From assembly GCF_001428005.1 (NCBI RefSeq), contig NZ_LMSB01000012.1, forward strand, positions 176,367-240,366: DNA of 64,000 nucleotides, given 5' to 3'. Of the stretch, positions 26,657-34,942 are shown piece after piece; the stretch's first letter is position 1; the number at the start of each line of letters is the position of its first letter. The position numbers and the translations under genes are program-made. A model generated the notes under the pieces. That model did not search any database, was not told the origin of the DNA, and worked only from the letters and a program-made list of their open reading frames with translations. This DNA is from Arthrobacter sp. Soil736 (lineage in GTDB: Bacteria > Actinomycetota > Actinomycetes > Actinomycetales > Micrococcaceae).

Positions 26657-27149
26657 GGACGCCCGCCTCAGAGCGCGTTCCGAACGCGGCCAGTGCGGGG
26701 CCGGTGAGCCGGAATGTGGACCATTCCTCCATCGGGAACGCCCCCAGTTTCCGGTAGAAATTGATGGAGGGCTCGTTCCAGTCCAGGACGCTCCACTCAA
26801 CGCGGGCATAACCGCGTTCGACGGCGGTTTCCGCCAGATGCTGCAGGAGCGCCTTTCCGTGGCCCTCGCCGCGCGCATCCGGGGTGACGTAGAGGTCCTC
26901 CAGGTAAATGCCGTGGACGCCTTCCCACGTCGAGTAGTTCAGGAACCACAGCGCGAAGCCCCGGACCTCGCCGGCGTCGTTCTCGGCCATGTTGGCGAAC
27001 ACCCGCGGGTTCTCACCGAAAAGCACTTCCGTGAGCATTTCCGGCGTGTTCCGGACGGCATCCGGTTCCTTTTCATAGATGGCCAGTTCATGGATCATCT
27101 GCAGGATTGCCGGGACGTCGGTCGGAGTTGCGGGACGGATTACGCTCAT
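26649..27149 (-). CDS. GNAT N-acetyltransferase (diamine acetyltransferase-like)
   Basis: A 166-residue single GNAT domain starting MSVIRPATPTDVPAILQMI. The acetyl-CoA loop lies in DARGEGHGKALLQHLAETA (R/Q-x-x-G-x-G/A pattern). The VHGIYLEDLYVTPDARG and ERGYARVEWSVLDWN blocks resemble spermidine/spermine and thialysine acetyltransferases, though the acceptor is unproven. The ATG lies 6 bases after TAAGCT on the minus strand, so the mRNA is predicted leaderless. The S33 peptidase overlaps its 3' end and forms an operon with it. Confidence 0.88.
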   Translation of the reverse strand: MSVIRPATPTDVPAILQMIHELAIYEKEPDAVRNTPEMLTEVLFGENPRVFANMAENDAGEVRGFALWFLNYSTWEGVHGIYLEDLYVTPDARGEGHGKALLQHLAETAVERGYARVEWSVLDWNEPSINFYRKLGAFPMEEWSTFRLTGPALAAFGTRSEAGVRG

Positions 27150-27155
27150 GTTCCG

Positions 27156-27161
27156 AGCTTA
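27156..27161 (-). promoter_or_regulatory. -10 box, leaderless start of the GNAT gene
   Basis: On the minus strand TAAGCT ends 6 bases before the ATG at 27149. Confidence 0.65.
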
Positions 27162-27206
27162 CTTGGTCCTTTCCGGACGGGCCTGGCGGTCAAAGCCTGT
27201 TGACAG

Positions 27207-29753
27207 TCAGAGCCTGTTGACATCAGTCACCCGGACCACAGCGGTGCCGGTCTCGTCCGAGGCGGCAAGATCAACCTCGGCCGAGATGCCCCAGTCGTGG
27301 TTGCCCGCGGGGTCCTCAAAGATCTGGCGGACCTTCCACACCTCCGGACCCTCGGTGATCATCAGCAGCCCCGGCCCGCGGGCGTCGGGGCCGGTGCCGA
27401 TGTCGTCGTGTTCGTCGAAGTAGTCATCGAGCACGTCTTCCCAGCGGTCCGCATCCCAGCCGGCATCGCCGTCGAGCCCGCCCAGCGCGGCGGCGTCCTC
27501 GTCCGCGAAGAGCTCCACGCGCCGGAACATCTCGTTCCGGACCATGACGCGGAAGGCCCGGATGTTCGACGTCAGCGACGGCGGCGGGGGAGGCGGGGCG
27601 TCGTGGGGAGTCGGAGCGGCTCCGGACGTCAGCTCCTCCCACTCGTCCAGCAGGCTCGAATCGACCTGGCGCACCAGTTCGCCGAGCCAGGCGATGAGGT
27701 CCTCAAGGTCCTCGCGGAGGGCGTCCTGCGGAACCGTCTGCCGCAGGGCCTTGAAGCCGTCGGCGAGGTAGCGCAGCACGATGCCTTCGGAGCGGGCCAG
27801 GCCATAGAACTGGACGAATTCGCCGAAGTTCATGGCCCGCTCATACATGTCCCTGATGATCGACTTCGGGGCAAGCTCGAAGTCGCCCACCCACGGCGCG
27901 GCTTTGCGGTAAACCTCGAAGGCCTCGCTCAGGATTTCCCCGAGCGGCTGCGGGTAGGTGACTTCGTCCAGCATGGCCATGCGCTGCTCGTACTCGATGC
28001 CGTCGGCCTTCATCGCCGCGATGGCTTCGCCGCGGGCCTTCTTCTGCTGGGCGGAGAGGATCTGCCGCGGCTTTTCCAGCGTCGCTTCGATCACCGAGAC
28101 CACGTCCAGGGCATACGACGGCGACTCCGGGTCCAGGAGTTCCAGGGCCGCCAAGGCAAACGGGGAGAGCGGCTGGTTCAAGGCAAAGTTGGCCTGGAGG
28201 TGGACGGTGAGCCGCACGGTGCGCCCGTCCGGCTCCTGCTCGGCGGCCGGAATGCGTTCCACCACTTCGGCGGCGAGGAGCTCGCGGTAGATTGCCAGCG
28301 CCTTCTTCATGAGCCGGAGCTGCGAAGACCGCGGTTCATGGTTCTCGGTGAGCAGGCGCCGCGTGGCCGCAAAGGGGTCGCCGGGCCGTTCCATCAGGTT
28401 CATGAGCATCGCGTGGGTCACCGTGAAGCTTGACGTGAGGGTCTCCGGAGCGGACTCCACAAGCCGGTTGTAGGTGGGTTCTCCCCAGGAGACGAATCCC
28501 TCCGGCGGCTTTTTCTTGACCACCTGGCGCAGTTTTTTCTGGTCGTCGCCGAACTTGGCGGTGGCCCTGGCCATCGCCTTGGCGTTCTCCACCACATGGT
28601 CCGGAGCCTGGACCACCACCGTTCCCGCGGTGTCGTAGCCGGCGCGGCCGGCCCGTCCTGCGATCTGATGGAATTCGCGGGAATTGAGCAGCCGGGTCCG
28701 CACGCCGTCGTACTTGCTGAGTGCGGTGAGCAGGACGGTCCGGATGGGCACGTTGATCCCCACGCCCAGGGTGTCGGTGCCGCAGATGACCTTCAGGAGG
28801 CCCGCCTGGGCGAGCTGCTCCACGAGCCGGCGGTACTTCGGCAGCATGCCGGCGTGGTGGACGCCGATCCCGTGCCGGACCAGGCGGTTCAGTGTCTTGC
28901 CGAAGCCGGCGGCGAAGCGGAAATTCGCGATGAGTTCGGCGATCTTGTCCTTCTCCTCGCGGCTGCAGACGTTGATGCTCATCAGCGTCTGGGCACGCTC
29001 AATGGCTTCGGCCTGGCTGAAGTGCACCACGTAGACCGGAACCTGCCTGGTGGACAGCAGTTCCTCGAGCGTCTCGTGCACGGGGGTCTGGTGGTAGTAG
29101 TAGTGCAGCGGGATGGGGCGCTCCGCGGAGCTGACGGTGGTGGTGGGCCGGCCGGTGAGTTCGGTCATGCCGGCCTCGAAGCGGCTGACGTCGCCGAGGG
29201 TCGCGGACATCAGCAGGAACTGGGCCTGGGGCAGCTCCAGCAGCGGAACCTGCCACGCCCAGCCGCGCTGGGGATCGGAATAGAAGTGGAACTCATCCAT
29301 GATGACCGCGCCGAGTTCCGCCGAGGCCCCTTCGCGCAGCGCGATGTTGGCGAGGATCTCCGCCGTGCAGCAGATGATCGGGGCGTCCTGGTTCACACCC
29401 GAATCGCCGGTGATCATCCCCACGTTCTCGGCTCCGAAGATCTCGCACAGGGCAAAGAATTTCTCCGAGACCAGGGCCTTGATGGGGGCGGTGTAGTAGC
29501 TCCGTTCCCCGCGGGCCATGGCCTGGAAATGTGCGGCGATGGCCACGAGTGATTTGCCCGATCCCGTGGGTGTCGCCAGGATCACGTTGGTGCCGGACGC
29601 GAGCTCCATGATGGCTTCATCCTGGGCGGCATAAAGCTCCAGTCCCCGGCTTTCCGTCCACTCCACGAACCGCATGTACAGCGCGTCCGGGTCGTTGCCC
29701 GTTCCCGTGGTGATCCGTGCGGCCGGGGCGGGGAGCTGTTCAACGAGTTTCAT
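27207..29753 (-). CDS. SF2 DExH-box RNA helicase with DUF3516 C-terminal region
   Basis: An 848-residue helicase of the Ski2/Mtr4-like group found in actinobacteria. RecA domain 1 has Walker A ATPTGSGKSLVAIA and DExH box VIMDEFHFY. Domain 2 has GVHHAGMLPKYRRLVEQLAQ, CGTDTLGVGINVPIRTVLL and QIAGRAGRAGYDT. The last 400 or so residues match the DUF3516 region. Such proteins presumably unwind RNA in decay or processing, but the cellular role is not settled. I start at the ATG at 29753 (MKLVEQLPAPAARIT); TAAGCT lies 8 bases upstream and AAGG 4 bases upstream. The gene is divergent from the methyltransferase gene. Confidence 0.9.
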   Translation of the reverse strand: MKLVEQLPAPAARITTGTGNDPDALYMRFVEWTESRGLELYAAQDEAIMELASGTNVILATPTGSGKSLVAIAAHFQAMARGERSYYTAPIKALVSEKFFALCEIFGAENVGMITGDSGVNQDAPIICCTAEILANIALREGASAELGAVIMDEFHFYSDPQRGWAWQVPLLELPQAQFLLMSATLGDVSRFEAGMTELTGRPTTTVSSAERPIPLHYYYHQTPVHETLEELLSTRQVPVYVVHFSQAEAIERAQTLMSINVCSREEKDKIAELIANFRFAAGFGKTLNRLVRHGIGVHHAGMLPKYRRLVEQLAQAGLLKVICGTDTLGVGINVPIRTVLLTALSKYDGVRTRLLNSREFHQIAGRAGRAGYDTAGTVVVQAPDHVVENAKAMARATAKFGDDQKKLRQVVKKKPPEGFVSWGEPTYNRLVESAPETLTSSFTVTHAMLMNLMERPGDPFAATRRLLTENHEPRSSQLRLMKKALAIYRELLAAEVVERIPAAEQEPDGRTVRLTVHLQANFALNQPLSPFALAALELLDPESPSYALDVVSVIEATLEKPRQILSAQQKKARGEAIAAMKADGIEYEQRMAMLDEVTYPQPLGEILSEAFEVYRKAAPWVGDFELAPKSIIRDMYERAMNFGEFVQFYGLARSEGIVLRYLADGFKALRQTVPQDALREDLEDLIAWLGELVRQVDSSLLDEWEELTSGAAPTPHDAPPPPPPSLTSNIRAFRVMVRNEMFRRVELFADEDAAALGGLDGDAGWDADRWEDVLDDYFDEHDDIGTGPDARGPGLLMITEGPEVWKVRQIFEDPAGNHDWGISAEVDLAASDETGTAVVRVTDVNRL

Positions 29754-29761
29754 TGCCTTCC

Positions 29762-29767
29762 AGCTTA
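29762..29767 (-). promoter_or_regulatory. -10 box of the helicase gene (near-leaderless)
   Basis: On the minus strand TAAGCT ends 8 bases before the ATG at 29753, predicting a leader of zero to two bases. GGAAGG lies between them. Confidence 0.45.
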
Positions 29768-29809
29768 GTGCCAGTGCCTTCACGGCGTGCGTTCAGCCCG
29801 GTCCCGCAC

Positions 29810-29815
29810 TAGGCT
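29810..29815 (+). promoter_or_regulatory. candidate -10 box of the methyltransferase gene
   Basis: TAGGCT would give a transcript with a leader of about 75 bases before the GTG at 29898, which has its own CCCGGAGG. Confidence 0.4.
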
Positions 29816-29897
29816 CGCAATATCCGGACCCTTTGGCGCAGGCCCGGCAACGGGCGCCGCGCCAGGGTCAAACTTTCACGAGCAACCCGGAGGCCAT

Positions 29898-30674
29898 GTG
29901 CAGTGGGATCCCGCCAAATACGTCCAGTTTGGTGACTACCGGCAGCGCCCGTTCTTTGACCTGACCGGCCGCATCGAGGCCGCGGCACCGCGGGAGGTCG
30001 TTGACCTGGGATGCGGCCCCGGCAACCTGACGGCAACGCTCGCCGCGCGCTGGCCCGGAGCCCGTGTCATCGGCCTGGACTCCTCCGCGGACATGCTCGC
30101 CCAATCCGCCGCGTACGCGCAGGCCGCACCTCTGCTGGAATACCGCCTCGGCGACATCGCCTCGTGGGCGCCGTCCCCGGAGACCGACGTCGTTGTCAGC
30201 AACGCCGCGCTGCAGTGGGTGCCGGGGCACGAGGAAATGCTCTCCCGGTGGCTGAACGAGCTGACGCCCGGGGCGTGGTTCGCGCTGCAGGTGCCGGGCA
30301 ATTTCACCTCCGCGTCCCACATCCTGATGCGGGAGCTCGCAGAGTCGGGCGCCTGGGCGGCCAAGCTCGGCGGCGTCCTGCGCCACGATGACGCCGTGGC
30401 CACCCCTGCCCGCTACCTCGAGATCATGCTCGACGCCGGATGCGCGGCCGACGCCTGGGAGACCACCTACCAGCAGGTACTTCCCGGTGAAAACGCCGTC
30501 CTGGAATGGGTGCGGGGCACCGGCCTCCGGCCCGTGCTGGGTGCTCTTTCGCCCGATGACGTGGCGGCGTTTGAAGCCGAATACGCAGCCAGCCTCGCCG
30601 TGGCCTACCCTGCGTCCGAATACGGGACGGTCTACCCGTTCCGCCGGATCTTCGCCGTGGCGCGCAAGCTGTAG
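29898..30674 (+). CDS. tam: trans-aconitate 2-methyltransferase
   Basis: A 258-residue SAM-dependent methyltransferase. It opens VQWDPAKYVQFGDYRQRPF, the typical Tam N-terminus, followed by the SAM motif EVVDLGCGPGNLTATLAARW and IGLDSSADMLAQS. SNAALQWVPGHEEMLSRWL is the conserved post-motif block. Tam methylates trans-aconitate, a spontaneous by-product that inhibits aconitase. I moved the start from 29787 to GTG 29898, which follows GGAGG and restores the normal family length. It is monocistronic, with a hairpin downstream. Confidence 0.9.
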   Translation: MQWDPAKYVQFGDYRQRPFFDLTGRIEAAAPREVVDLGCGPGNLTATLAARWPGARVIGLDSSADMLAQSAAYAQAAPLLEYRLGDIASWAPSPETDVVVSNAALQWVPGHEEMLSRWLNELTPGAWFALQVPGNFTSASHILMRELAESGAWAAKLGGVLRHDDAVATPARYLEIMLDAGCAADAWETTYQQVLPGENAVLEWVRGTGLRPVLGALSPDDVAAFEAEYAASLAVAYPASEYGTVYPFRRIFAVARKL

Positions 30675-30675
30675 G

Positions 30676-30722
30676 CGGGCCCGCCTAGCGTGTCCGTCCA
30701 GCGGGCACGCTAGGAGCCCGCG
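30676..30722 (+). terminator. imperfect hairpin after tam
   Basis: CCTAGCGTG and CACGCTAGG form the core of a longer imperfect stem starting 2 bases after the tam stop. No T-tract follows. Confidence 0.5.
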
Positions 30723-30763
30723 CCACGCCTTCAGCACCACATCCGCATCGATGTGATGTGGCT

Positions 30764-30769
30764 TACAAT
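30764..30769 (+). promoter_or_regulatory. -10 box of the ABC exporter operon
   Basis: TACAAT lies about 65 bases before the GTG at 30834. I see no convincing -35. Confidence 0.5.
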
Positions 30770-30833
30770 GACGGAGCGGCTATGGGGGCGGTCAGGAAGG
30801 CTCCCGGTCGGTCCTAGTGATGGAGGAGGTGCG

Positions 30834-32678
30834 GTGCTTTTTGGCCTGATGATCCGACTCCTCGGAGAGCACCGGGCCGCAGTCTGGACCATCGTTGTCC
30901 TGCAGGTGGTGCAGACGGCAGGGAACCTGCTGCTCCCCACGCTGAACGCCAGCATTATCGACGACGGCATCCTCGCACGCCAGCCCGACGTGATCGTCCG
31001 CCTCGGCGGCTGGATGATGGCCCTGACCGCCGTACAGGCGGGTGCCGCCCTTGGCGCCGGCTACCTTGGCGCCGTGGTGGCCATGCGGCTCGGGCACCGG
31101 CTGAGGCGGGAGCTGTTCGACAGGGTCCAGGCCATGTCGTCCCAGGAAGTCGGCTCCTTTGGCACCCCGAGCCTCGTGACACGGGCCACGAATGATGTCC
31201 AGCAAATCCAGACCTTCGCTGTGCTGGTCTTCACCATGCTGGCCGCGGCCCCCGTCATGGGCATCGGAGGGGTCATCCTGGCAATCCAGCAGGATGCCAC
31301 CCTCTCCGGCGTCGTCATTGCCATTGTTCCGCTGCTGGTGCTCATCATGTACGTCATAGTCCGCCGCCTCATTCCGCTGTACCGGCAAGGGCAGGCCCTC
31401 ATCGACGGCATTACGCGGATTCTGCGCGAACAGATTATCGGGGCCAATGTCATCCGCGCGTTCGTCCGGCAGAAGCACGAGGCTTCCCGGTTCGCCGAGG
31501 CGAACCGGAAGCTGACGGGCAACAATCTCCAGTCGGCGCTCCTGGTGGCCGGCATGCTTCCCGTCATCATGATCGTGGTAAACCTCTCCTCGGTGGCCGT
31601 GGTCTGGTTCGGCGGACACCTCATTCAAAGCGGCCGGATGCAGGTGGGCGCCCTCACGGCCTTCATCGCCTACATCCTGCAGATCCTGCTCGCCATCATG
31701 ATGGCGATGTACGTGTTTATGACCGCACCCCGCGCGGCCGTCTGCGCCGAACGCATCCAGGAGGTGCTCGACGTCGTTCCGGCGCCCGCCGTCCGCACGC
31801 ACGCCGGCGCCGGGCGGCACGCCTCCGCCGACGGGGCGGCTGCTCCGCCATCACCGGCGAAGGGCGACACCCGCACCGGGAGCCGCCCCGGCGGACATGC
31901 CGCGGGCGGAACCGTCAACGGCGGAACCGTGCCCGGCGGAACCGTGGAGTTCCGGCGTGTCTCCTTCGCCTATCCGGGGGCGGAATCGCCCGTGCTGGCC
32001 GACATCTCCTTCACGGCCCGTCCCGGCACCACCACGGCCATCATCGGTGCAACCGGCAGCGGCAAGACCACGCTTCTGAACCTCCTGCCACGGTTCCTGG
32101 ACGCCACCGCGGGTGAGGTGCGGTTTGGCGGACGGGACGTCCGGGACCTGTCCGCCGACCACCTGCGGGCCCGGATGGCCGTTGTGCCGCAGCACTCCTA
32201 CCTGTTTTCGGGCACCGTTGCCGGGAACCTCAGGATGGCGTCACCCGACGCCACGGACGACGACTTGTGGCAGGTTCTGCGGATGGCGCAGGCGGACGAC
32301 TTTGTCAGCAGCCTTCCGGGCGGGCTGTATGCCGCGGTCGTTCAGGGCGGGGCAGGACTTTCGGGGGGCCAGCGGCAGCGGCTCTGCATTGCGCGCGCGG
32401 CGCTGCGGAAAGCGGACCTCTTCCTGTTCGATGACAGCTTCTCGGCATTGGACTACGCCACCGAAGCCGCCGTCCGGCAGGCCCTGGTGCCTGCCCTGGA
32501 GGCGGCCACTGTGATCATCATCGCCGAGCGGATCCCCACCATCATGCACGCCAGCCAGATCCTCGTCCTGAACGACGGCCGGCTGGTGGCCCAGGGCACC
32601 CATTCAGAACTTCTTGGCACCTCGCCGGCCTACCGGGAGATTGCCGAGTTGCAGCTCGCCCTGGACGAGCAGCCATGA
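30834..32678 (+). CDS. ABC exporter half-transporter with degenerate ATP site
   Basis: A 614-residue type IV exporter subunit with six membrane helices and a C-terminal ATPase domain. The ATPase has Walker A GATGSGKTT and signature LSGGQRQR, but Walker B ends LFLFDDSFSALD (aspartate in place of the catalytic glutamate) and the H-loop reads IIAERIPTI (glutamate in place of histidine). That makes its own hydrolysis site degenerate, as in heterodimeric exporters such as TM287/288, LmrCD and BmrCD. A Gly/Ala-rich linker with repeated GGTV separates the halves. GTG 30834 follows GGAGGAGG; the frame is open from 30753. It overlaps the partner gene by four bases. Confidence 0.92.
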   Translation: MLFGLMIRLLGEHRAAVWTIVVLQVVQTAGNLLLPTLNASIIDDGILARQPDVIVRLGGWMMALTAVQAGAALGAGYLGAVVAMRLGHRLRRELFDRVQAMSSQEVGSFGTPSLVTRATNDVQQIQTFAVLVFTMLAAAPVMGIGGVILAIQQDATLSGVVIAIVPLLVLIMYVIVRRLIPLYRQGQALIDGITRILREQIIGANVIRAFVRQKHEASRFAEANRKLTGNNLQSALLVAGMLPVIMIVVNLSSVAVVWFGGHLIQSGRMQVGALTAFIAYILQILLAIMMAMYVFMTAPRAAVCAERIQEVLDVVPAPAVRTHAGAGRHASADGAAAPPSPAKGDTRTGSRPGGHAAGGTVNGGTVPGGTVEFRRVSFAYPGAESPVLADISFTARPGTTTAIIGATGSGKTTLLNLLPRFLDATAGEVRFGGRDVRDLSADHLRARMAVVPQHSYLFSGTVAGNLRMASPDATDDDLWQVLRMAQADDFVSSLPGGLYAAVVQGGAGLSGGQRQRLCIARAALRKADLFLFDDSFSALDYATEAAVRQALVPALEAATVIIIAERIPTIMHASQILVLNDGRLVAQGTHSELLGTSPAYREIAELQLALDEQP

Positions 32679-34519
32679 AAGGCGCGCACCTCGCTGACAG
32701 GAAGGGGGGCGCCTTCCTTCCGGCGGCCGCACGACTGATCGGCCTGCTGCGCCCTGTCAGGGGCCGGATGCTCATAGCCATTGCCGCCACCTGCGGATTC
32801 GCGGCGCTGAACGTGGCGGCACCCAAACTCCTGGGCGACGCCACAGACGTCGTCGTCGAACCCTTGGTGGGCGGCACCTTCGACGAGGGACGGCTGGCCG
32901 GGCTGCTTCTCGTGGTGGCGCTCATGTACCTCGGCACGTCACTCTTCAACTGGGTCCAGGGGGCCCTGACCGCCAGCGCGGTGCAGCGGCTGGTGTTCGG
33001 GCTCCGCTCCGCCGTCGAGGAGAAACTCCACCGGTTGCCGTCGGGGCATTTCCAGGAGCAGACCAGGGGCGACGTGCTCAGCCGGGCCACCAACGACGTC
33101 GACAACATCTCCCAGGCCCTCAACCAGCTGCTGACGCAGCTCATCATGTCCGTGCTGATGCTGTGCGGCTCGCTGGCCATGATGCTCTGGATCTCCCCGC
33201 TGCTCGCTGCCATCGCCCTCCTGTCGGTTCCGGTATCCACCCTCATCACGGTGTGGATGGCACGCCAGTCGCAGGTCTACTTCGCGGCCCAGTGGGCGTC
33301 CACCGGTGACCTGAACGCGCACATCGAGGAATTCGTCACCGGCCATGAAGTGATCAAGGCCTTTGGGCAGCAGGAGGCCGCGGCGGCAATCTTCGGGCGC
33401 AGCAACGACCGGCTGGCCCGCACCAGCGCACGCGCCCAGTATGTGTCCGGGGCCGTGCAGCCGCTCATGGTGTTCGTGGCCAACCTCAACTACGTAGCCG
33501 TGGCCGTGGTGGGAGCCCTCCAGGTGGCGGCCGGGGCCATGACCATTGGCGGCATCCAGGCGTTCATCCAGTTCAGCCGGCTGTTCACGCAGCCCATGGG
33601 CCAGATCGGCGGGATGCTCACGCTGATGCAGTCCTGTGCCGCGTCGGCGGATCGCGTTTTTTCCCTCCTGGACGCGGCCGAGATCCCGCGCGAGGACCCG
33701 GCGCAGGTCCGCCAGCCAATCCTCCGCGGTCGGATCGAGTTCGAGGACGTGACGTTTGGGTACACCCCGGAGGTCGAGGCGGTCAGCGGACTGTCCTTCT
33801 CGGTCCGTCCGGGCGAGACTGTGGCCATCGTGGGGCACACAGGAGCGGGCAAGACCACCGTGGTCAATCTGCTCATGCGCTTCTACGAGCTGGACTCGGG
33901 CCGCATCACCATTGACGGCACGGACATCGCCTCCGTGCCGCTGGATTCGCTGCGGTCAAACTTCGGCGTGGTGCTGCAGGATGTCTGGCTGTTCAGCGGC
34001 ACTATCAGCGAAAACATCGAGTACGGCGCGCCGGGGGCCAGCGACGCCGAGATTGTGGCCGCGGCCGAGGCAAGCCACGTTGACCACTTTGTCCGGTCCC
34101 TGCCGGCCGGTTATTCCACCGTACTGGGAAACGACGGTGACTCCCTGAGCCAGGGGCAGCGGCAGCTCATCACCATCGCCCGCGCACAGCTTGCGGGCCG
34201 CAGCGTCCTGATCCTGGACGAAGCCACGAGCTCGGTGGACACCCGGACGGAAGTGCAGATCAGGCTGGCGATGAGCAGGCTAAGGCAGGGGAGAACCAGC
34301 TTCGTTATCGCCCACCGTTTGTCCACAGTGCGTGACGCTGATCTAATCTTGGTCATGGATCACGGACGCATCGTTGAACAGGGAACCCACCGCAGCCTGC
34401 TGTCCGTGGACGGACACTACCGGCGCCTCTACAACGCCCAGTTCCGCGGCATAGACGGGGAACAGGACCCGGACCACCACGTCGCCGGCCAGCCCGGCGT
34501 GCAGGAGCCGGGCCTGTGA
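32675..34519 (+). CDS. ABC exporter half-transporter with canonical ATPase
   Basis: The second half of the exporter, also 614 residues, with six helices and an ATPase domain. Walker A is HTGAGKTT, Walker B VLILDEATSSVD keeps the catalytic glutamate, and the H-loop FVIAHRLSTV keeps histidine. Its signature is LSQGQRQL, not LSGGQ, so the composite site it forms with the partner's degenerate Walker B is the non-hydrolysing one. The pair should form a heterodimer exporting lipids, peptides or drugs; the substrate is unknown. The start overlaps the first subunit's stop (ATGA) and its stop overlaps the GntR start. Confidence 0.92.
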   Translation: MKGAHLADRKGGAFLPAAARLIGLLRPVRGRMLIAIAATCGFAALNVAAPKLLGDATDVVVEPLVGGTFDEGRLAGLLLVVALMYLGTSLFNWVQGALTASAVQRLVFGLRSAVEEKLHRLPSGHFQEQTRGDVLSRATNDVDNISQALNQLLTQLIMSVLMLCGSLAMMLWISPLLAAIALLSVPVSTLITVWMARQSQVYFAAQWASTGDLNAHIEEFVTGHEVIKAFGQQEAAAAIFGRSNDRLARTSARAQYVSGAVQPLMVFVANLNYVAVAVVGALQVAAGAMTIGGIQAFIQFSRLFTQPMGQIGGMLTLMQSCAASADRVFSLLDAAEIPREDPAQVRQPILRGRIEFEDVTFGYTPEVEAVSGLSFSVRPGETVAIVGHTGAGKTTVVNLLMRFYELDSGRITIDGTDIASVPLDSLRSNFGVVLQDVWLFSGTISENIEYGAPGASDAEIVAAAEASHVDHFVRSLPAGYSTVLGNDGDSLSQGQRQLITIARAQLAGRSVLILDEATSSVDTRTEVQIRLAMSRLRQGRTSFVIAHRLSTVRDADLILVMDHGRIVEQGTHRSLLSVDGHYRRLYNAQFRGIDGEQDPDHHVAGQPGVQEPGL

Positions 34520-34896
34520 GCACCGGCGAAGCCTTCCCGGGGCAGTGGAAGCCCAACCACGGCAGCTCCGTGGCGCTCTACGAACAGCTGCGGCTCCACA
34601 TCATCGAACAGGCTGACCAGGGAAAGATTGCCCCGGGAACCCGGCTGCCCGCCGTCAGGAACCTTGCCGGTGTTCTCGGCGTAGCCCCGCACACTGTCGC
34701 CAGAGCCTACAAAGAGCTCGAGGCTGCCGGCGTCGTCGCCACCAAGGGCAGGAACGGCACCGTGGTATGCGCCCGTGACGAACGGTGGGGCGTCTTATCG
34801 GAGGCTGCTGCCGAATATGCCGCCGCCGCCAAATCCCAGGGCGCCACGTTCGCCGAGGCTGTCCACCTGCTGGCGGCGGCCTACGATGCCGGATAG
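34516..34896 (+). CDS. GntR-family regulator, short YtrA-like type
   Basis: This 126-residue protein has an N-terminal winged helix-turn-helix (ALYEQLRLHIIEQADQGKIA, then LPAVRNLAGVLGVAPHTVARAYKELE) and only about 45 residues after it, too few for a ligand-binding domain. The YtrA subgroup of GntR has this build and usually regulates a linked ABC transporter operon. The GTG overlaps the exporter stop codon, so all three genes are translated together. Autoregulation of the operon is an inference. Confidence 0.9.
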   Translation: MSTGEAFPGQWKPNHGSSVALYEQLRLHIIEQADQGKIAPGTRLPAVRNLAGVLGVAPHTVARAYKELEAAGVVATKGRNGTVVCARDERWGVLSEAAAEYAAAAKSQGATFAEAVHLLAAAYDAG

Positions 34897-34913
34897 CGAA
34901 GCCGCATGGATAT

Positions 34914-34929
34914 TCGAAGAAGTTTTCGA
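34914..34929 (+). promoter_or_regulatory. LexA/SOS-box-like palindrome at the uvrA promoter
   Basis: TCGAAGAAGTTTTCGA differs from the actinobacterial/Gram-positive SOS consensus TCGAAC-N4-GTTCGA at two symmetric inner positions. It ends one base before the -10 box TAGCAT, where bound LexA would block RNA polymerase. uvrA is SOS-controlled in many bacteria. Confidence 0.55.
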
Positions 34930-34930
34930 T

Positions 34931-34936
34931 TAGCAT
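34931..34936 (+). promoter_or_regulatory. -10 box, leaderless start of uvrA
   Basis: TAGCAT ends 6 bases before the GTG at 34943, with no Shine-Dalgarno sequence between. Confidence 0.65.
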
Positions 34937-34942
34937 TAGTCC

